From assembly GCF_039555335.1 (NCBI RefSeq), contig NC_092637.1:39954526-40018525 (forward strand): DNA of 64,000 nt, read 5' to 3'. This stretch comes from Amphiura filiformis. Taxonomy: Eukaryota; Echinodermata; Ophiuroidea; Amphilepidida; Amphiuridae. The translations under genes and the position numbers were made by a program. Under the pieces are notes generated by a model. It saw only the letters and a list, made by a program, of their open reading frames with translations. It searched no databases and had not been told where the DNA came from. Of the stretch, positions 33,625 through 47,234 are shown piece by piece. Each line of letters begins with the position of its first letter. Position 1 is the first letter of the stretch.

Positions 33625-35429
33625 ACTACAGTCATAATATTTACTTCCAGTTTTATTCCCAATGATGGTCTCAATTCATCAAAATGTTCATGTCACCATC
33701 AGCGAAAAGTCCGATGATTTTCAATGTCATGACCACACACACAGCTCGCTCGGTCGAGTGATGTTTACATTTTGAAAACAATCACAAACTGGCCCAGTGT
33801 TGCCTAAAGAGGAGCCCAAAATTCACCTTATTCTTACAATGTGTTAAATGGGGAAGAAAATGATGGAAAATCCCCATTGAAGGTAGACTGGCCCCCAGTC
33901 TCGGTTCGGTTCCATCTCTGGATAATGTAACAATAAATAATTACATAATGCCCTATGAAAAAAAATGCGAAAGTCCTCTACCCCCCCCCCCCCACCCCCT
34001 TATTTTCTTCAAAGACAAAAACCCATTCCTCTTCATCCACAAATCGACGCCACTAATTACACCCACCACAGTCAACCATGCAGCAATATAGAAATATACT
34101 CGTATTATAAGTGAACGCGAAAGTCCATTGAGCGCTGATTCCGAGACTGGTCCAATCTGTTAGAGATCTCACTTCCAAATATTCGTTCAACGAAGCACGG
34201 TGATTCCGATGTCAATTACGAAAGCCCCGCCCCAGTTTCAATTCAAATATGGTAGCACAAAGCTATGCAGCGGGATGTGACGCAAGATCGGATGGGACAC
34301 TTGTCAACAACTGAGAGGTATTGAGCTCAAGTGGCACGCGTCTGACAGACCCACGGTACGCGCAATAATAAAAGGCAACCACTCGACTCGGACTTAGGCC
34401 TATTGTCCATATTATGTATATTATCGCGTGCGGTTTGCAAATGTTTGCACATGCATTATTTAGCTAGGAAGCCTTTTCAAATATCCCCGCTGCCAAGCTG
34501 CGTTGATTGGTCGGATACAATATCGTTGTTTAGTCGCTTACACAAACGTTAATGTAGTGAAAACATGGACGTGGTATATAGAAAGATTGCGTGACTCCAA
34601 ATCCGTAAAAGTGAACTCCCAGCATTTTGTGGGAACTGGAAGTCAAATTGCTTACAGACTGGGAGGGTCCATGTATTGGGTTGATTTTTAATGCTATGTA
34701 ATCTACATTACCAGTCGTTCTCCATGGACCCGAGGGAGGGTCTACATTGAAGGAAGCTTTTGGGCTTGCAAAAAAGTAGCTTTTGGGCTTGTAAACGTAG
34801 CACGGAAAACATGCCAATGAGAGCTGAGATGATGAATTCTGTGAGTCTAGCGAATGGCTAGAAAAAAAATCGGGTCATCAAGAGCGGCAATCAATGAATT
34901 CAGGGGTCTAGGGAACGGCCAGCGGCTCTGAAAAAGGGGGTCGTCGTCGCGGCACATACCCGTATAGCTGGGAAATGTGAGTGCCCCCCCCCGGGCATGC
35001 ACTGTGTATGTCACATTTTTCATGGAATAACACGCTAGCGTGACATGCCCTTGACTTTGTGTCAGCTGCCTAGCGACACTGTGCCCCGAAGGCCGTGATT
35101 GGTTGGTTCGGAATGTTGTTTACCGTCGATCGCATTACGGTAAGCTTGAGTGGCAAGCACTGTGCGCTCGACACAATTTACTATTGCGTACAAATTGTAC
35201 ACTCACGATCGAGAATCTATTATTTTAGCTATATAGCGTACATTTTTGGCAATTTTGGGTCACAATCACGGTTTTTGATTATTTTCTCCAAAATTGAGCA
35301 TTTTTAAATTAATCTGATGTCACCACTGGATTCATAAGGTAATACAGGTGTACTTTTATACATTTTATAGATCAACAATTTAGAAGTTAAAATGCTAAAA
35401 TGTTTTCCATAATTCCATGGTTCAGACCA
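33625..35429. other. No gene recognised
   Basis: Intergenic DNA upstream of the RLR. Contains a poly-C run near 33981, GCGAAAGTCC words near 33968 and 34113 resembling the 25.9 kb hairpin, and CGGCCAGCGGCTCTGAAAAA near 34915. No supported ORF. Confidence 0.4.
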
Positions 35430-35872
35430 ACCTTAAAGCCTTAATGTACCGTACAATCTTTTTTAAATTTTTAGATTTTTCTTTTTTTCTTCCAAAATGA
35501 TAATGCAATCATGAAAGTTCCCAATACATTTGGACGTGAAAAACATTGAGCATTTGCAAAGAAACAACATCATAAACTTCACCTAGATCACTCGAAATAT
35601 CTCGCACTTTTTGGATTTAAGGACAGTAAGTGCAGCCTCAGAGTTAGTCTCTCCTACGCAGCCAGTTTGGAAAATTATGATAATATGTCGGACCAACAGA
35701 AAATCATCCCGTTTTACTATGATACCGTATACAAATAGGGCAAATTTGACAGTTTGCTCACAGAATAGTTGGAACATGTGTAAGTATTACAAATATGCCA
35801 AAAAAATTGGTTTTGAAAAAATATATTCTGAAAAAAGATCGTACATTAAGCATTAAGGCTTTAAAGGAAGTG
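35430..35872. mobile_element. Inverted-repeat element
   Basis: CCTTAAAGCCTTAATGTACC near the left end mirrors the complement of CCTTTAAAGCCTTAATGC at the right, each followed inward by a poly-A/T stretch. About 40-bp TIRs around a 350-bp AT-rich interior. Confidence 0.55.
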
Positions 35873-36821
35873 TCCAGCAATCACAACATTATGTCTTAGG
35901 CCCCTAACAGTCAATTTTGAGTTTCCCGTCACATAATTTCTGAAAACAAGTGAGGTAACTTTTTCATTATTCATTATTTGTCTGCCTTTTATTATATGAC
36001 CAACATGCATGTAAAATGTGTTGTTATTTGCCGCTCACTCACTTGAAGATGGATGTTTAGCCCAAATGAGATTCAAAAGTATATATTACAAAGAGTCTGC
36101 AAGGTTGACAGCAAAATGTAAATTTAGATTTTTCCACAAAAAATCACAATAATGAATTCAAGTGAGGGTCAGAAAATGAAGTGAGGGCGGGTGACGGGAA
36201 ACTCAAAATCGACTTTCCTTGGCCTTATATGTTAGAAAAATACCAGTAATTGATCAATGATTTTTTAGAAAAAATTATTGATTTAAATTGAGCAACCCAA
36301 CCCTGTCCAATATGCGTGTCCAAAGTCACCCCACTGCACTGTCCAAAGTCACCCCACTTTACGGTTATGTTGTGATTGCCGGACACTTCCTCTACTCTGA
36401 AGTACAAAGACGGGGGGGGGGTTCAAAGTACCGACGCGGACGCACAGATTGTGCTGACTTTGAAGGCACGCATACCTGCAGCAGAGACGCCGCACTATGC
36501 ACTGTTAACGAGCTGTATACTATACGCCCACATTGTCACTTTGTCGACTGTTTCATTCATTGATTCATCTTTATTTCATTCAAATATAAAATATAACAGC
36601 ACAACAATTAAACACATACATTGAATGAGGAGGTTCTCGGAAGGCCGGATGGCCTGTATTAAGAATCCCCTGTCCTAACAAAAAAGTTTCAAAATAACAA
36701 CAACAACAAAATATACCGCAAAAATGTCAAAAACACTCCCCCCCCATTTACCCTAACAAAAACCAAAAGAGCTTGTTTTGTGATGCAATAAATTACAGAG
36801 ATAAATTCAATACTACATTAA

Positions 36822-37482
36822 GGGATCTAAAATGAGCGTTTATTGCGTTTCGACAGTATTTTTTGTGGGACATGAGAGCACCTCGGACCTATCGAATTGT
36901 ATTCTGAATACGAAGCATGTCTTTCTGATATCAAATAATTTTCATTTTTTGAAAATCACAATATAATACAAATTTTATGACAAATTATAAAAATTTGATA
37001 TTTTTCAAATTTTGATATATAACAGTCCTCGAAGTAAATTATATAAATCTAATGATATATTCTTAAAGTGTATGTAGCAGGGAGGAAAAGCCGACGGTCA
37101 ATTGAAAATTTTGACCTTTCATATTGAAGGTATGGATTTTTTTCCCAAAAAGACCTAATTTGTTTTGGTGTTTTGGGAAAAAAAATCCATCTCTTCAATA
37201 CGAAAGGTCAAAATTTTCAATTAATCGTCGGCTTTTCATCCCACCTACATACACTTTAAGTATAAATCATCAGATTTATAAAGTTTACTTCAAGTACTGT
37301 TAAATATCAAAAAATATCAATTTTTAATGATTTGCCATAAAATGTGTATTAAATTGCGAATTTCAAAAAATCAAAATTATTGATATCAGAATGACATTCT
37401 TCGTATTCAGAATGCAATCGATATGTCTGATGTGCCCTGATGTCCCAAAATAAATACTGTCCAAACGTTCATACCCCAGCCC
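36822..37482. mobile_element. 661-bp TTAA-target foldback MITE, copy 1
   Basis: Flanked by TTAA on both sides. Ends GGGATCTAAAATGAGCGTTT and, at the right, the complement of GGGCTGGGGTATGAACG. Almost the whole element is one imperfect palindrome (arms ~300 bp), with GAAAAGCCGACGGTCAATTG near the centre answered by CAATTAATCGTCGGCTTTTC. Same length as the copy at 58785. Confidence 0.85.
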
Positions 37483-37747
37483 TTAACTATATTACAGATA
37501 ATACGATACACAATTAAATTTAAACTGTCTGTGTACTTCAGAGTGGACAAACTTTACACACAGCTTCTTCAGTTCTTGTACTTCTTGTTCTTGCCTATTA
37601 ACTCCTTTGCTTGAAATTTGAATTTTATAATACGGTACTCCATTATTTATCCAAAAATAAATAAAAATTCATTAGCACATGATCCAAATTGGCACACCCA
37701 AACTGAGATGGCACTTCAGTCAGTGCAAACTTAAATAGAGCTGTAAT

Positions 37748-39030
37748 CAGTGTTCGAAATAAGTACTTAATATCCTCTTGTCCTCTTGTCCAAAAATCAC
37801 TGGGGACAACCATATAAGCCCTTTCGCAATTACAACTGCGCATGTGCAGAAACAAAGTCGCCAAATAAATATAGCGATAAACACAACGAGGCTACTGTAC
37901 ATTTTCAATGGGGTGAACTTTGACGTTTCCGTAAAAACGTTTTGTACTGGAATTTCGCTGACAGTTTGGTCTTCACAGGAAATTTATATTTGTATTTCAC
38001 AGGAAATATTAACATATGTAGGAATGAATAAAAAATGTTTTACAAAAATATGTTTTTGAAGGAAGTGCAAAGTTCGCCGCCATTGGAAATGCACTGCAGC
38101 CTCCTCGTGTTTATCTCCAAAAAATCGGCAAATATTACCCACAATGCATCATGATTCTGAAATTGCGAACTGGCTTATTGAGCTATGTACTTATCCCAAG
38201 GATTCTCGAGTACTAATATACTATAGGATAAGCCAGTCGTTTGCGCAAATGAAGTCAGTCATTCAGCCTGTGGGGATGATACATGTGATGGCCTAGCTGT
38301 ACCCTTATGCGTGTAGGAGTGTATTTTCTGTGGAAGAGATGATCATGTTTACGTCATCGTTTCAAAAAAAAAAAAAATTAAATGGCGAAAAACGGCGAAC
38401 ATTTGGTCGAATCTTTCCATTACTATCATATCGTGAAAAACCAAACAGCTGAGGAGTTAGCTCAATATGCTAGGAAAATATTCTCTTCGATGACCCCATG
38501 ACGAGACTGGTTAAATAAGCTGTATTTTTGCTGGAAAGGGTCCGGATAATTGGCAGTCGATGAGCGCCATCTTGGAAAATAGCTCGAAATAGACTTCCTC
38601 GACAGTCGTTCAAGATTAGAACTGAGATCTGGAACTAAATTAACCAATCAAATCTTGCGCACTCAAATGACCTAGCAACTGTCAATCAAATAAAGGATAA
38701 GTCCTTTTAAGTAATAAAGCAGTCTTGCGCATGATAGCCGTTCACAAGTACGTAAGATTTAGGCTGCGCACTCAAATGCATAGCAACCGGCATAGCAACC
38801 GTCAATCACTGTCACTCAAACTGCCGGCGAAGTGACTTCACTTTTTATACAGGGATTGAATACGAGTGTCACGGCCCTGCTTATCCCCTGGCCTGGTCCG
38901 GACAATCACTATATTTTACCTCCAAAGTATGACACATTATGGGGACAACCAAAATGTATTGAGGACAAGCAGAATTTATGCTTTAGTTATCCCCGGGATA
39001 ACCTCCAGATTTTCCTTATTTTGGACACTG
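37748..39030. mobile_element. hAT-type non-autonomous element with 8-bp target duplication and iterated GGACAA/GGATAAG words
   Basis: Ends CAGTGTTCGAAATAAG at the left and CTTATTTTGGACACTG at the right, flanked by perfect copies of GCTGTAAT (37740-37747, 39031-39038). Multiple GGGGACAACC, GAGGACAAG, TCCTCTTGTCC, AGGATAAGTCC and TTATCCC words are scattered through the 1.28 kb in both orientations. No transposase found. The terminus type and 8-bp duplication place it with hAT elements. Confidence 0.8.
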
Positions 39031-39038
39031 GCTGTAAT

Positions 39039-40194
39039 GTAGCTGTTTTGCCCATTTTTTTAAAAGTTAGCTAGACTTGTGATAGCTCCTCACTCATGCA
39101 TCATGCACTCACTTGAAAAACATGAAAAATGACGGCCTGATTTTACATGATTTAAGCTTACCTTTATGACACATTCCTACATCAGTCATGCCACATGATG
39201 ATAGTTGACCTTTATGGTGGTATCTTTTAATATTTTCAATATTTTCCCCGCTCCCTTGCAGTAGTAGATAAGCGAAAAAGCTTCCCAAATTTTCGCCAAA
39301 AATTCCCGAGTTATTTTCCTACCAATGTTGCAAAGCTCGGGGAATTCCCCCTGAATGTGCGCGTTGTTGGTTTTGGCTTTTTATCAACTATAGAAATCAA
39401 AGGGGAAATTAATTTTGGTATCATCAAAAACTTTTTGCCCTCATTAATTCAATAAATATACTTCCGGGTCAAAAGCCTAAAGTATTTAATAAAGTACTTA
39501 CATGCTATATAAAATTAACATTTTGAGATTATATCAAATAAAAAATTATATTATTGCTAAGAATAATTATATTTTGTAGTACAAATGTCTTTAATATCTT
39601 TAAATAATTTTTATTTTGTTTGCAAATTTCAATAAGATTTTGCACGCATGCGCATAAATGACGGAAGAGGAGCGTCCATGTTGGAATTTTGAAAGAAATG
39701 TGCGTGATTTGTTACCACAAAGTAAAGCGCGAAACCTTCGGTGATCGCACTATAGAAGTTAGCAAATGGTTTCCAAAATCAGCAGTGTCTTCAGGTCTCT
39801 AGTAGGCTCCGACGGACCCACTAATCGCACGGGGCCGCGAAAACGAGCCCTCGAAAGGTTAGTATTTTTGTTGGGCTTTTTGTATTCGTACGCGCAAAGG
39901 TGAAGAATTCAGCAACCTTACAATAAATTAGCTTGGAAGTGAATTTCATTTTTCTCGTTTATTTTATACAGCGGGAAGGGTTTCTGTTTCTGAAAGAGAC
40001 TAACATTTTTTTGAAGGTCGTCCTTACCTAGTTATACAGCTGTATGTAAAATGTACTCTTTGTTCAAATAACAACAATCATGTAGGTAACCTAGTCCTAG
40101 GCAAACCTTAGTTAACACATTTACTAGTCAGCGAATTCGCCGAGATTGGGGCCCCAACACAATGCATATAAATTTGAATTTTTTTCGATAATAG
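39039..40194. other. No gene recognised
   Basis: Intergenic. A CpG-richer patch at 39640-39880 (GCACGCATGCGC, AAATGACGGAAGAGGAGCG, TCGGTGATCGCACT, CGCACGGGGCCGCGAAAAC) could mark a promoter or first exon of an undetected gene, but no convincing coding exon follows. Confidence 0.35.
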
Positions 40195-41395
40195 GTGGGT
40201 GAAGGAAACCTACATAAATATGTTTTCTATACTTCACTTGACCCAAATATATGATTTTTTATGGTGATAATCAAGTCGCATACATGGAATTTTAGAGGAT
40301 TTTGATAGCAGTTCCATTAAAAAAGCTGCTATCGTCATGAGACTAAGATCTAGAAACACCCCCGAAATGCCGTTTTGGGGAATTTTGCTAGCTGAATCTT
40401 TTTTATGAAAGTCAATCTTCTTCTTCTTCTTCTTCTTTCTGGATACTCTCCAACATTCCACAAGGAATCACACGAAGAGGGTGTGAGTGCGCAAATGCTG
40501 TGCTGCTACTTAGTCTCTGATATTATTTATTGTGTCTTGGTTCTTGTAGTATTCTGAAGTGCTTGATTTGAATTGGTTAGGTTCTTCAATTGAATGGAAG
40601 TCAGGTGGAAGTGAGTTCCAGTCCACGACGGTGCGAGGTACAAAAGAGTTCTTGAAACTATTGGTTCTGGCGTGGTATGGTATGTAAGTATTGGTGGTAG
40701 AGCGTCTTGTGAAGCGGCTGGCGGGCGCAGGTAGTCCGACACTGGTAGGGCCAGGTGACCCCTATGGCTTTGTGTAGTACGTTGACCCTAGCGATCTTCC
40801 TCCGTGTGCTTAACATGTCCCAGCCAAGATCTCTTATCAGACCAGATGCACTAGTGGTTTGTTGATAGTCATTACAAACCATGCGGGCCGCTCTTCTCTG
40901 GATTTTACCAATCTCATGTATGTGTTCATTTGTAAAAGGGTCCCACACACTAGCGCAATATTCCACAGTTGGCCTGACAAGAGCAGTATATGCAGTTGCT
41001 TTAGTTTCCTTGTTACAAGAACTTAGGTTCCTTTTTATGAAACCCAGTGTCTTGTTTGCAGATGCAGTAATTTTAGATATATGAGAGTCCCATTTGAGAT
41101 CTTGAGAAATTTCCACTCCAAGGTATGAGTGGGAAGTTGTTTCTTCAAGAACTGAGTTGCCCAAACTATATTTTGTCATGATGGGTGACCTAGAGCCAGT
41201 AATTCTAAGGAGGAAGCATTTCTGGGCATTAAAATTCATGAGCCACTTGCTTTCCCATTCAAGATGTAACTTTGCTACGGAAAGTGCTATGAAAAAAAGG
41301 TTTTCAGTTTTGGCTTAGTTTACTCAAGGGCTTTAATTTGATATATATAAAATGATGCAATTTGATGGCAAATTTGAATTCACCTAGGCTACCTA
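40195..41395 (-). repeat. Interspersed repeat family X, split by a LINE
   Basis: The two outer parts (40195-40414, 41259-41395) together match the uninterrupted plus-strand copy at 47235-47600. Shared words include TATACTTCACTTGACCCAAA, GGAATTTTAGAGG, GATAGCAGTTCCA and TGATGGCAAATTTGAATTCA. The interruption is the LINE fragment described next. Confidence 0.7.
40415..41258 (-). pseudogene. CR1/Jockey-like LINE reverse transcriptase, 5'-truncated and frameshifted
   Basis: A 193-codon frame (41239-40658) starts MNFNAQKCFLLRITG and contains HSYLGVEISQDLKWDSHISK, ANKTLGFIKRNLSSCNKETK, AYTALVRPTVEYCASVWDPF and IGKIQRRAARMVCNDY. This is the conserved region after the RT catalytic palm of CR1/Jockey-group LINEs. 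A frame change near 40700 leads into FVPRTVVDWNSLP, the usual C-terminal end. The 3' tail is a (GAA)n run (40419-40437). There is no endonuclease or catalytic YADD, so it is a dead 5'-truncated insertion. Confidence 0.88.
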
Positions 41396-44300
41396 AATCA
41401 TGTCAAAAACATGAAAACAAAAGTCAGCTCAAGTGTCGAGTCAGTACGGGTGCACTAGCCCTAGAACTCTGGTCATAGTATCTGTTTTTACTTCTACTAG
41501 GGCCAGAGGCACTTACATTGAAAAATTTGTTGGAGATGCTTGAACGATCCAGTACAAAAAATGACAGCATTTCAATGACAATGCTTGATTGAGGTTACCC
41601 TGTGTAAAGATAGTCACTTGTGCTGAGCATGAAATTGGTCACTTATCGCTCACTGTTCAAAATGTGACATCTACACCAATTACAGTCCCCGAAACTGTCT
41701 ACTTTTTAGCCGACCTCAATTCCGAAACATTTAGTGATAGTTAAAAATGCGATCCCCAACCCTTTGGTTACCTTTGGACGAATTTTTCAAATCTCCATGA
41801 GTCTCCGTGTCTGAAATTCCCGGTACAAACATCGAAAATGTCGCAATTCTCAGTTCTCGGTGATGATACTATATCCGCATCGCTGTTTTCATACATGAAT
41901 ATGCATATCTCTGACCCCTGTAAGGTCAAAAAGCGTGGCGTTGATTTCAACCAATCCGATCCACCGTTTAATAAGCAGCTTGATACTGACATCATATCTG
42001 AGGTGACCAGGAGGCAGGAGCTACCATTTTGGTAAACTGAACTCGACTCGTGCGTTCTTTTGGTTCACATAAATCAAACAAAATTTTCAATAACGGGTAA
42101 TAGTATGATTTCAATTTTTTTATTAATGAAGTTACTTGTAGTTTTGAGGAATGACAAAGTTGTTTTTGGAAACTTAGATGTTTGTTTCAACTGATGATGT
42201 AGGATCGCAAGGTGAGTGAATTCGTGAAGAGATTTGCTTGTTTGAGTGATAGTAGGATACAGGATGTAGGCTAGTCCTCTGTGTTTGACCGGCTCCGACG
42301 TCTCAATTCACAACGTCTCAATTCGTACCTGCTTACCAGACAGCAATACTGCGTATTGCTGTATGGAACCAGATATAGATTGAGGTCACTAATTTGATAA
42401 AACAATCACAAAATCGCCGGTCATTTCTAAAGATGCATTTATACTCAATCGCTTTAGGAGAAACCTGAATCGCACGCGGTCATGTGTCATATGGTGGGGC
42501 ACATTTGCGTTACAACTACCGGTACTGATTTTGATCATTTGTCCTCCTTTTCACTTAAATTGTTACATCTCTAAAACTATACATCTCACATCAACAAAAC
42601 TACATTTTTGGAAAGCTTATGTTCCAAGGAATCCAACTATGCAAAAATGAAGTTGGTATACAGGGTGCGTAAGAAAATATATAGGGTGATATCATGAAAA
42701 AAATTAATGTTACTAGTGAATTCATAATTTATTGCATTTGCTACTGATATGGAATATCTCAAATGCTCATGTTTTTTATACTGGGTACCAATTTCGTGAC
42801 ATCTATATGAATTTTTCAAGCAAATCATATGCTTTTACAGGTTTGGTGCTATAACTCCATAAGTTTACACTAGAACCCAATAAAAGTATACATTCTGAGA
42901 GCATATACTCAGATGATTTCAGAAACGATACAATGAGAGTCATTATACAGGGTGACTCATAATAATACATGGTGTTAAACAAACAAAATTAGGTCAAAAA
43001 TATTAATTCAGTTATGGGGGTCACACCTGAACATACATTGATAATGTAATGTTTTGACACATGTTTGATATCTAACTTAATTGCCCACCTAGCTATACAG
43101 AACTTTTACCGGTCAAGTACTTCGATTATGTAGATAGGCCTACAGGGTGGTCAAAATTATATCAATATTTATGTGAATTTCTTCAAAACACCCCTTATCT
43201 GGCACTGGAGATGCAAATTTTCATGCTTGAGGTGTGTAACTAGATGTAAAATAAGCTCAACAATCCAATTTTGAAAGGTAAAAGAAAATTTGACAAAGCG
43301 GTTTCGTAAAAAATGACTTTTCGGATCAAATTTGAGCATGAGGGCGCTCTTTTAGATTTGTCGCAAACTTTCTCTGTTTTAATAAATATTAGTTTACCAA
43401 AGTAACAAGGATCACAACCAAGGTCTGCTTACAAAATTTGAGGCTTTTATCATGTTTCGTTCAACCGTAGCACGGTCAATATTCCCTACATGAAATCCCT
43501 ATTTAAATACACACAGGTCAATGAACTTTATTCATGTAGCAACAAGTAATTAGTAATTTTCAATTGTCCAATTAACAAATTCTGAGGCAGTGAATGCTAA
43601 AAGTGGTATCACTTGGCTTATATCAAGTACAGAAAAAAGTAGAAACCCATCAATAATGTTTGTTGAGACAATGTGTACTAAATCACCATTGTACAGCATT
43701 GTCCTGTCCTTTTCTCTTCTGAGTCATTCCATATCAACTCACCTAATTTTCAGAAAAGGTTGGCTGGTCACCCTCTCAGATTTTCTTTAAAATCACTTAT
43801 ATCATAGACCTATGGGTCAAATGAACACATTTCAAACGGAGTCTCAACAGTTGCTGTTTATTTAATTATTTATCACAAGCTGACAATATTCAGTTTTTAA
43901 TGTTTTAAGTTTATTTTCTCATAAATAATCTATGTTTCCTTTATTAGTATTATTGTTACGATGAATAAAAGCAATTTTAAAGACAAAATTGTATTATTTG
44001 TGGTAGCGCGTGTTTTAGCTTTTACATCATCAACAACACGTTTTAAAATTAAAGAAACCCGGAAGTAAAAGTACAAAAATTTGCGAATGTTTTTGCAGCT
44101 GTTTCTGACCACGTTTCCGACCAAAACTGACACAGAAATGAGAAAAATTATCATAGCGACTGGAGATGGAATATCATGGCAAAAATGCACTTTTATTTTA
44201 TTTTAACAATCAACATTTGATGAAGTGTAGACCCGGGGTACGGGTACGTGTGTAGCAACAAGGGATTGCCGTTCTGACCATGAAATTCCGCGGCGTTTCC

Positions 44301-44558
44301 CAGTATGATTGATCGTGAATTTCAGATGGACGCACAAAAATATGTCTGGACGCAAGTTTTTTCAACCTTGTCAGCAAACTTGCGTCACACATGACGCACA
44401 TTTTTAAATCCTTAACGGAACCCTGTACTTATGTATCATGTAGGCCTATACGTATAACATAATAATCACTACTCGGATAATTAGAATAATATAATTAATT
44501 ACCGTAATTAATAAATAAATCATTAATTAAGAAAATATAGATTTACGCACCCACCTGG
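41396..44558. other. No gene recognised
   Basis: Intergenic. ACAGGGTG-type transposon termini occur at about 42660, 42953 and 43143. At 44290-44425 five GACGCA/TGCGTC words precede a CGGAACCCTG terminus, which looks like the right half of a further iterated-motif element whose left end I cannot find. A 65-codon frame at 41838-42035 has no support. Confidence 0.4.
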
Positions 44559-45129
44559 CTAGGGTTCGGTTTTAGCCAGCAAAGTGGGAAAAACTCATAT
44601 AGTCAGTCAAATATTAAAAAGTAATACAGAAAGCTCATGAATAAACAGTAACACACAACTTTCAATGAATCATTCAGCATATTTTTTGTCTTTAAAATAA
44701 AAAAGTTTTGAATTTGACAAGCTGCATTTTAGAAAAATGCACCAGTGACAGTGAGCAATGAAAACCCATGCCTTTTATAATTTCTTATAAATGTTACTTG
44801 TAATTACAAAATCTGGCCTTGATACACTCAAGAAAGTAACTCTAGCATTGCCACCATGGAGTGATATTGCCACTACAGTGATATCAATTTGTGTGTTTGT
44901 TGCACTTGTATGATTGATACTACATTGTAGCAACATTTTTGAGTGTTTGTATTAAAATAAATGTCAAGTGAGGTAAATTGTCAGACATTTTTCCTTTATT
45001 TTATTTGATATTGTAGCATCAAAATGGTTTTGACCAGTTTTGACTACTTTTTAGCGGTCAAAACTAGGCGGTTTAAACCTGGTTTTAACCACGGGGTTAA
45101 ACCGGGGCGGTTTTAACCGGCCAACCCTG
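44559..45129. mobile_element. Possible hAT-like element with GGTTTTAACC words
   Basis: AGGGTTCGGTTTTAGCC near 44561 and its inverted counterpart GGTTTTAACCGGCCAACCCTG at the right end look like termini. The last 80 bp contain five GGTTTTAACC/GGTTTAAACC-type words. No target duplication is visible, so the boundaries are tentative. Confidence 0.35.
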
Positions 45130-46308
45130 CTTAGGGTGTAGGCCTATAATTCTCAAGATACAACAATTGAAAGCCAAAACGCATGTCGTGACTGAAAATC
45201 TTGGCATTTGTGTGTAAGTGAATAGGAAAAAATTGAGGTTCTTGTGACTTGCAGTTCTCAGTGAATACTTGTTAAAACACGATTAGATAAAATTAATAGC
45301 TGAATATGAATAATGAATGATCAAGCTTTCATTTGAGGGATGATTTGCAAGTATAGCACACAATTTGGCAATGATAATTTAAAATTCAAAAGGATGCCAT
45401 GTCTCCCATAGAGAATGCACATACATGTACTCCACTACCGCTTAATCCACTACCGCTTATCCACCAGGTTTATCTTCGTTAACATTTTGGTATTTTTTAC
45501 TAATTAAACAAATTGGCATTCCAAATTGAGAAACATATTTGAAAATTAGAATAATCAGGCTGCACAATGAGCCCAAACTTGATGCAATTGGACCAAGAAT
45601 CTATAGCCCTGTGACAACAAGTTAAATCTGAAAGAGGAGAGAAAAATGTAACGTCACCAGGTATTTTATGGTCCCACCATAAGACACATGACCACGCATG
45701 GTGGTCAGTGTACTAAATCGCTGTCGTATTTGCCTGCTGAGCATGCGCATGATTCGCTGTTTTTCAAAAGCGACACGTAGGCCTATATTGGCACCCTCTG
45801 TCGGTCAACGTTCTCTAAAATTGCACACATAACTTGTGTAGTTAGCGACAATGATTCAGTCTGATGATGAGTAACCCGTGGGTATAAACACAGCTTTACA
45901 CAATGACTAATTTACATAGGCACAAAAGACCGTGTTCATGTAACCCGGTACCGTTACTCAGCCAAACATGGCAGAGTAGGTCCCGGATCTTTTGTACATG
46001 TTCCTATCTCCTCAACGTTATACCTTTCCAACAAGGAAAGAGATACGAAAAGCGAACGTCTAGGGCGCACAGACTTTTTACCGGACTTTCTTACATTAGA
46101 GGATGTCCGGTCATTGAAGGAAGTCCCATTATAACGTGAAAACTACCATGAGAGGACATAATCGAAGTATGCATTCGGTAGTGTGTAATGACATGAATGA
46201 GTCTTTGGATTCATGAATGAAATTTAGCAGCAGACTCAGAGTTTCCGGTGTTTTCCGAATTATGCAAATACGCAACCTTTTTACGTCTGAATATTAATAA
46301 TAAGCATC
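45130..46308. other. No gene recognised
   Basis: Intergenic DNA upstream of the plus-strand gene. It may include that gene's promoter, but I see no diagnostic element. Confidence 0.35.
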
Positions 46309-46335
46309 ATGGCGCCCACTGAAAGAAAACACGAT
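46309..46335 (+). CDS. Candidate first coding exon of the plus-strand gene
   Basis: ATGG start in a good context, nine codons (MAPTERKHD) and a strong donor GAT|GTGAGT. It ends in phase 0, whereas the next supported exon (47778) needs phase 2. It can therefore belong to this gene only if another short exon lies between them. Confidence 0.25.
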
Positions 46336-46725
46336 GTGAGTACGATATTTTGAAAATGTATGCAGTGGAATGTGGTTAAAAAGTGACTTTTATTATAAAT
46401 TTTGTTTGGAGTCAGGAAATTAACTGTGTACACCGGTAGTAAAATTTGACTCCTCAGTTGTTGGAAATTCTTTTTTGGAACAAATAAAATATATTTTGTT
46501 TTTTAAAATAAGTCAAATAAAAATTTGTTTATATTTTAATACGTTGCTAAAAACGTATTTCAATGGAAAACAAGAAATAGCAAAATATCAGTAACATCCC
46601 ATTTTACCATAACCCCCACCATGGTTGACTTAGGGGGGTTCTTTTCACGCTGAACATGATGGCGCTATTCACAACATGCGATACTCAATCGTTTAGCCCG
46701 CCCCGAAGAGCATGACAAAATCATA

Positions 46726-47232
46726 TTGTCTTGTTATGACAGGATTACCCGATATTGCAGGACAGCAAAGTCTGGGAAAGTAAAGGAATTCCTGTTATTG
46801 CGGGACAAGTATAAAGAACATACTGGAAGTGAAAAGAATTGTCTTTCGAATTCGTTGACGAATTCACGAATGACGAAGAATATTGCAAACAATTCAGGAT
46901 TGAAGGTAGAACCGCCACACATGCATGCATGCGTGATAACCACCAAGTACCGGCGGTGTTTGCACAGTATAGAGCAGAAGCAGAAGCATGAATCGAGGAA
47001 GAACCGCCATGCCCGAGAAAAACGTAAATTTCCCGAGAAGCCCAATACCAAGCACTGCAGTCTAGCCCGAGGTCCCCAGGAACTCACACCTCCGTCACTA
47101 CGATTTCCACTGTCCTCCGTACAAAGGTCTGAGATTTCTACCTTAAACCTTTCCAGGGTACACATAAAATATTTACCACTTTTTCTCACAAATACCACTT
47201 CCTACCATTCCTCACGCGAAGATGAGACTTAA
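46726..47232 (+). other. Uncharacterised 168-codon reading frame
   Basis: Open for 168 codons, basic in the middle (KQKHESRKNRHAREKRKF), with an equally long open frame on the opposite strand. No domain, no repeat match in the window and no flanking splice sites that link it to the neighbours. It could be a decayed mobile-element ORF or chance. Confidence 0.15.
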
Positions 47233-47234
47233 GG

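Noticed and set aside
41838-42035. 65-codon frame starting MSQFSVLGDDTISASLFSYM
   Set aside because: No recognisable domain and no convincing donor in phase; insufficient evidence for a first exon.
46726-47232. Long overlapping open frames on both strands (168 and 154 codons)
   Set aside because: Neither shows a domain, conserved motif or splice context; both being open is typical of chance. Kept only as a low-confidence entry.
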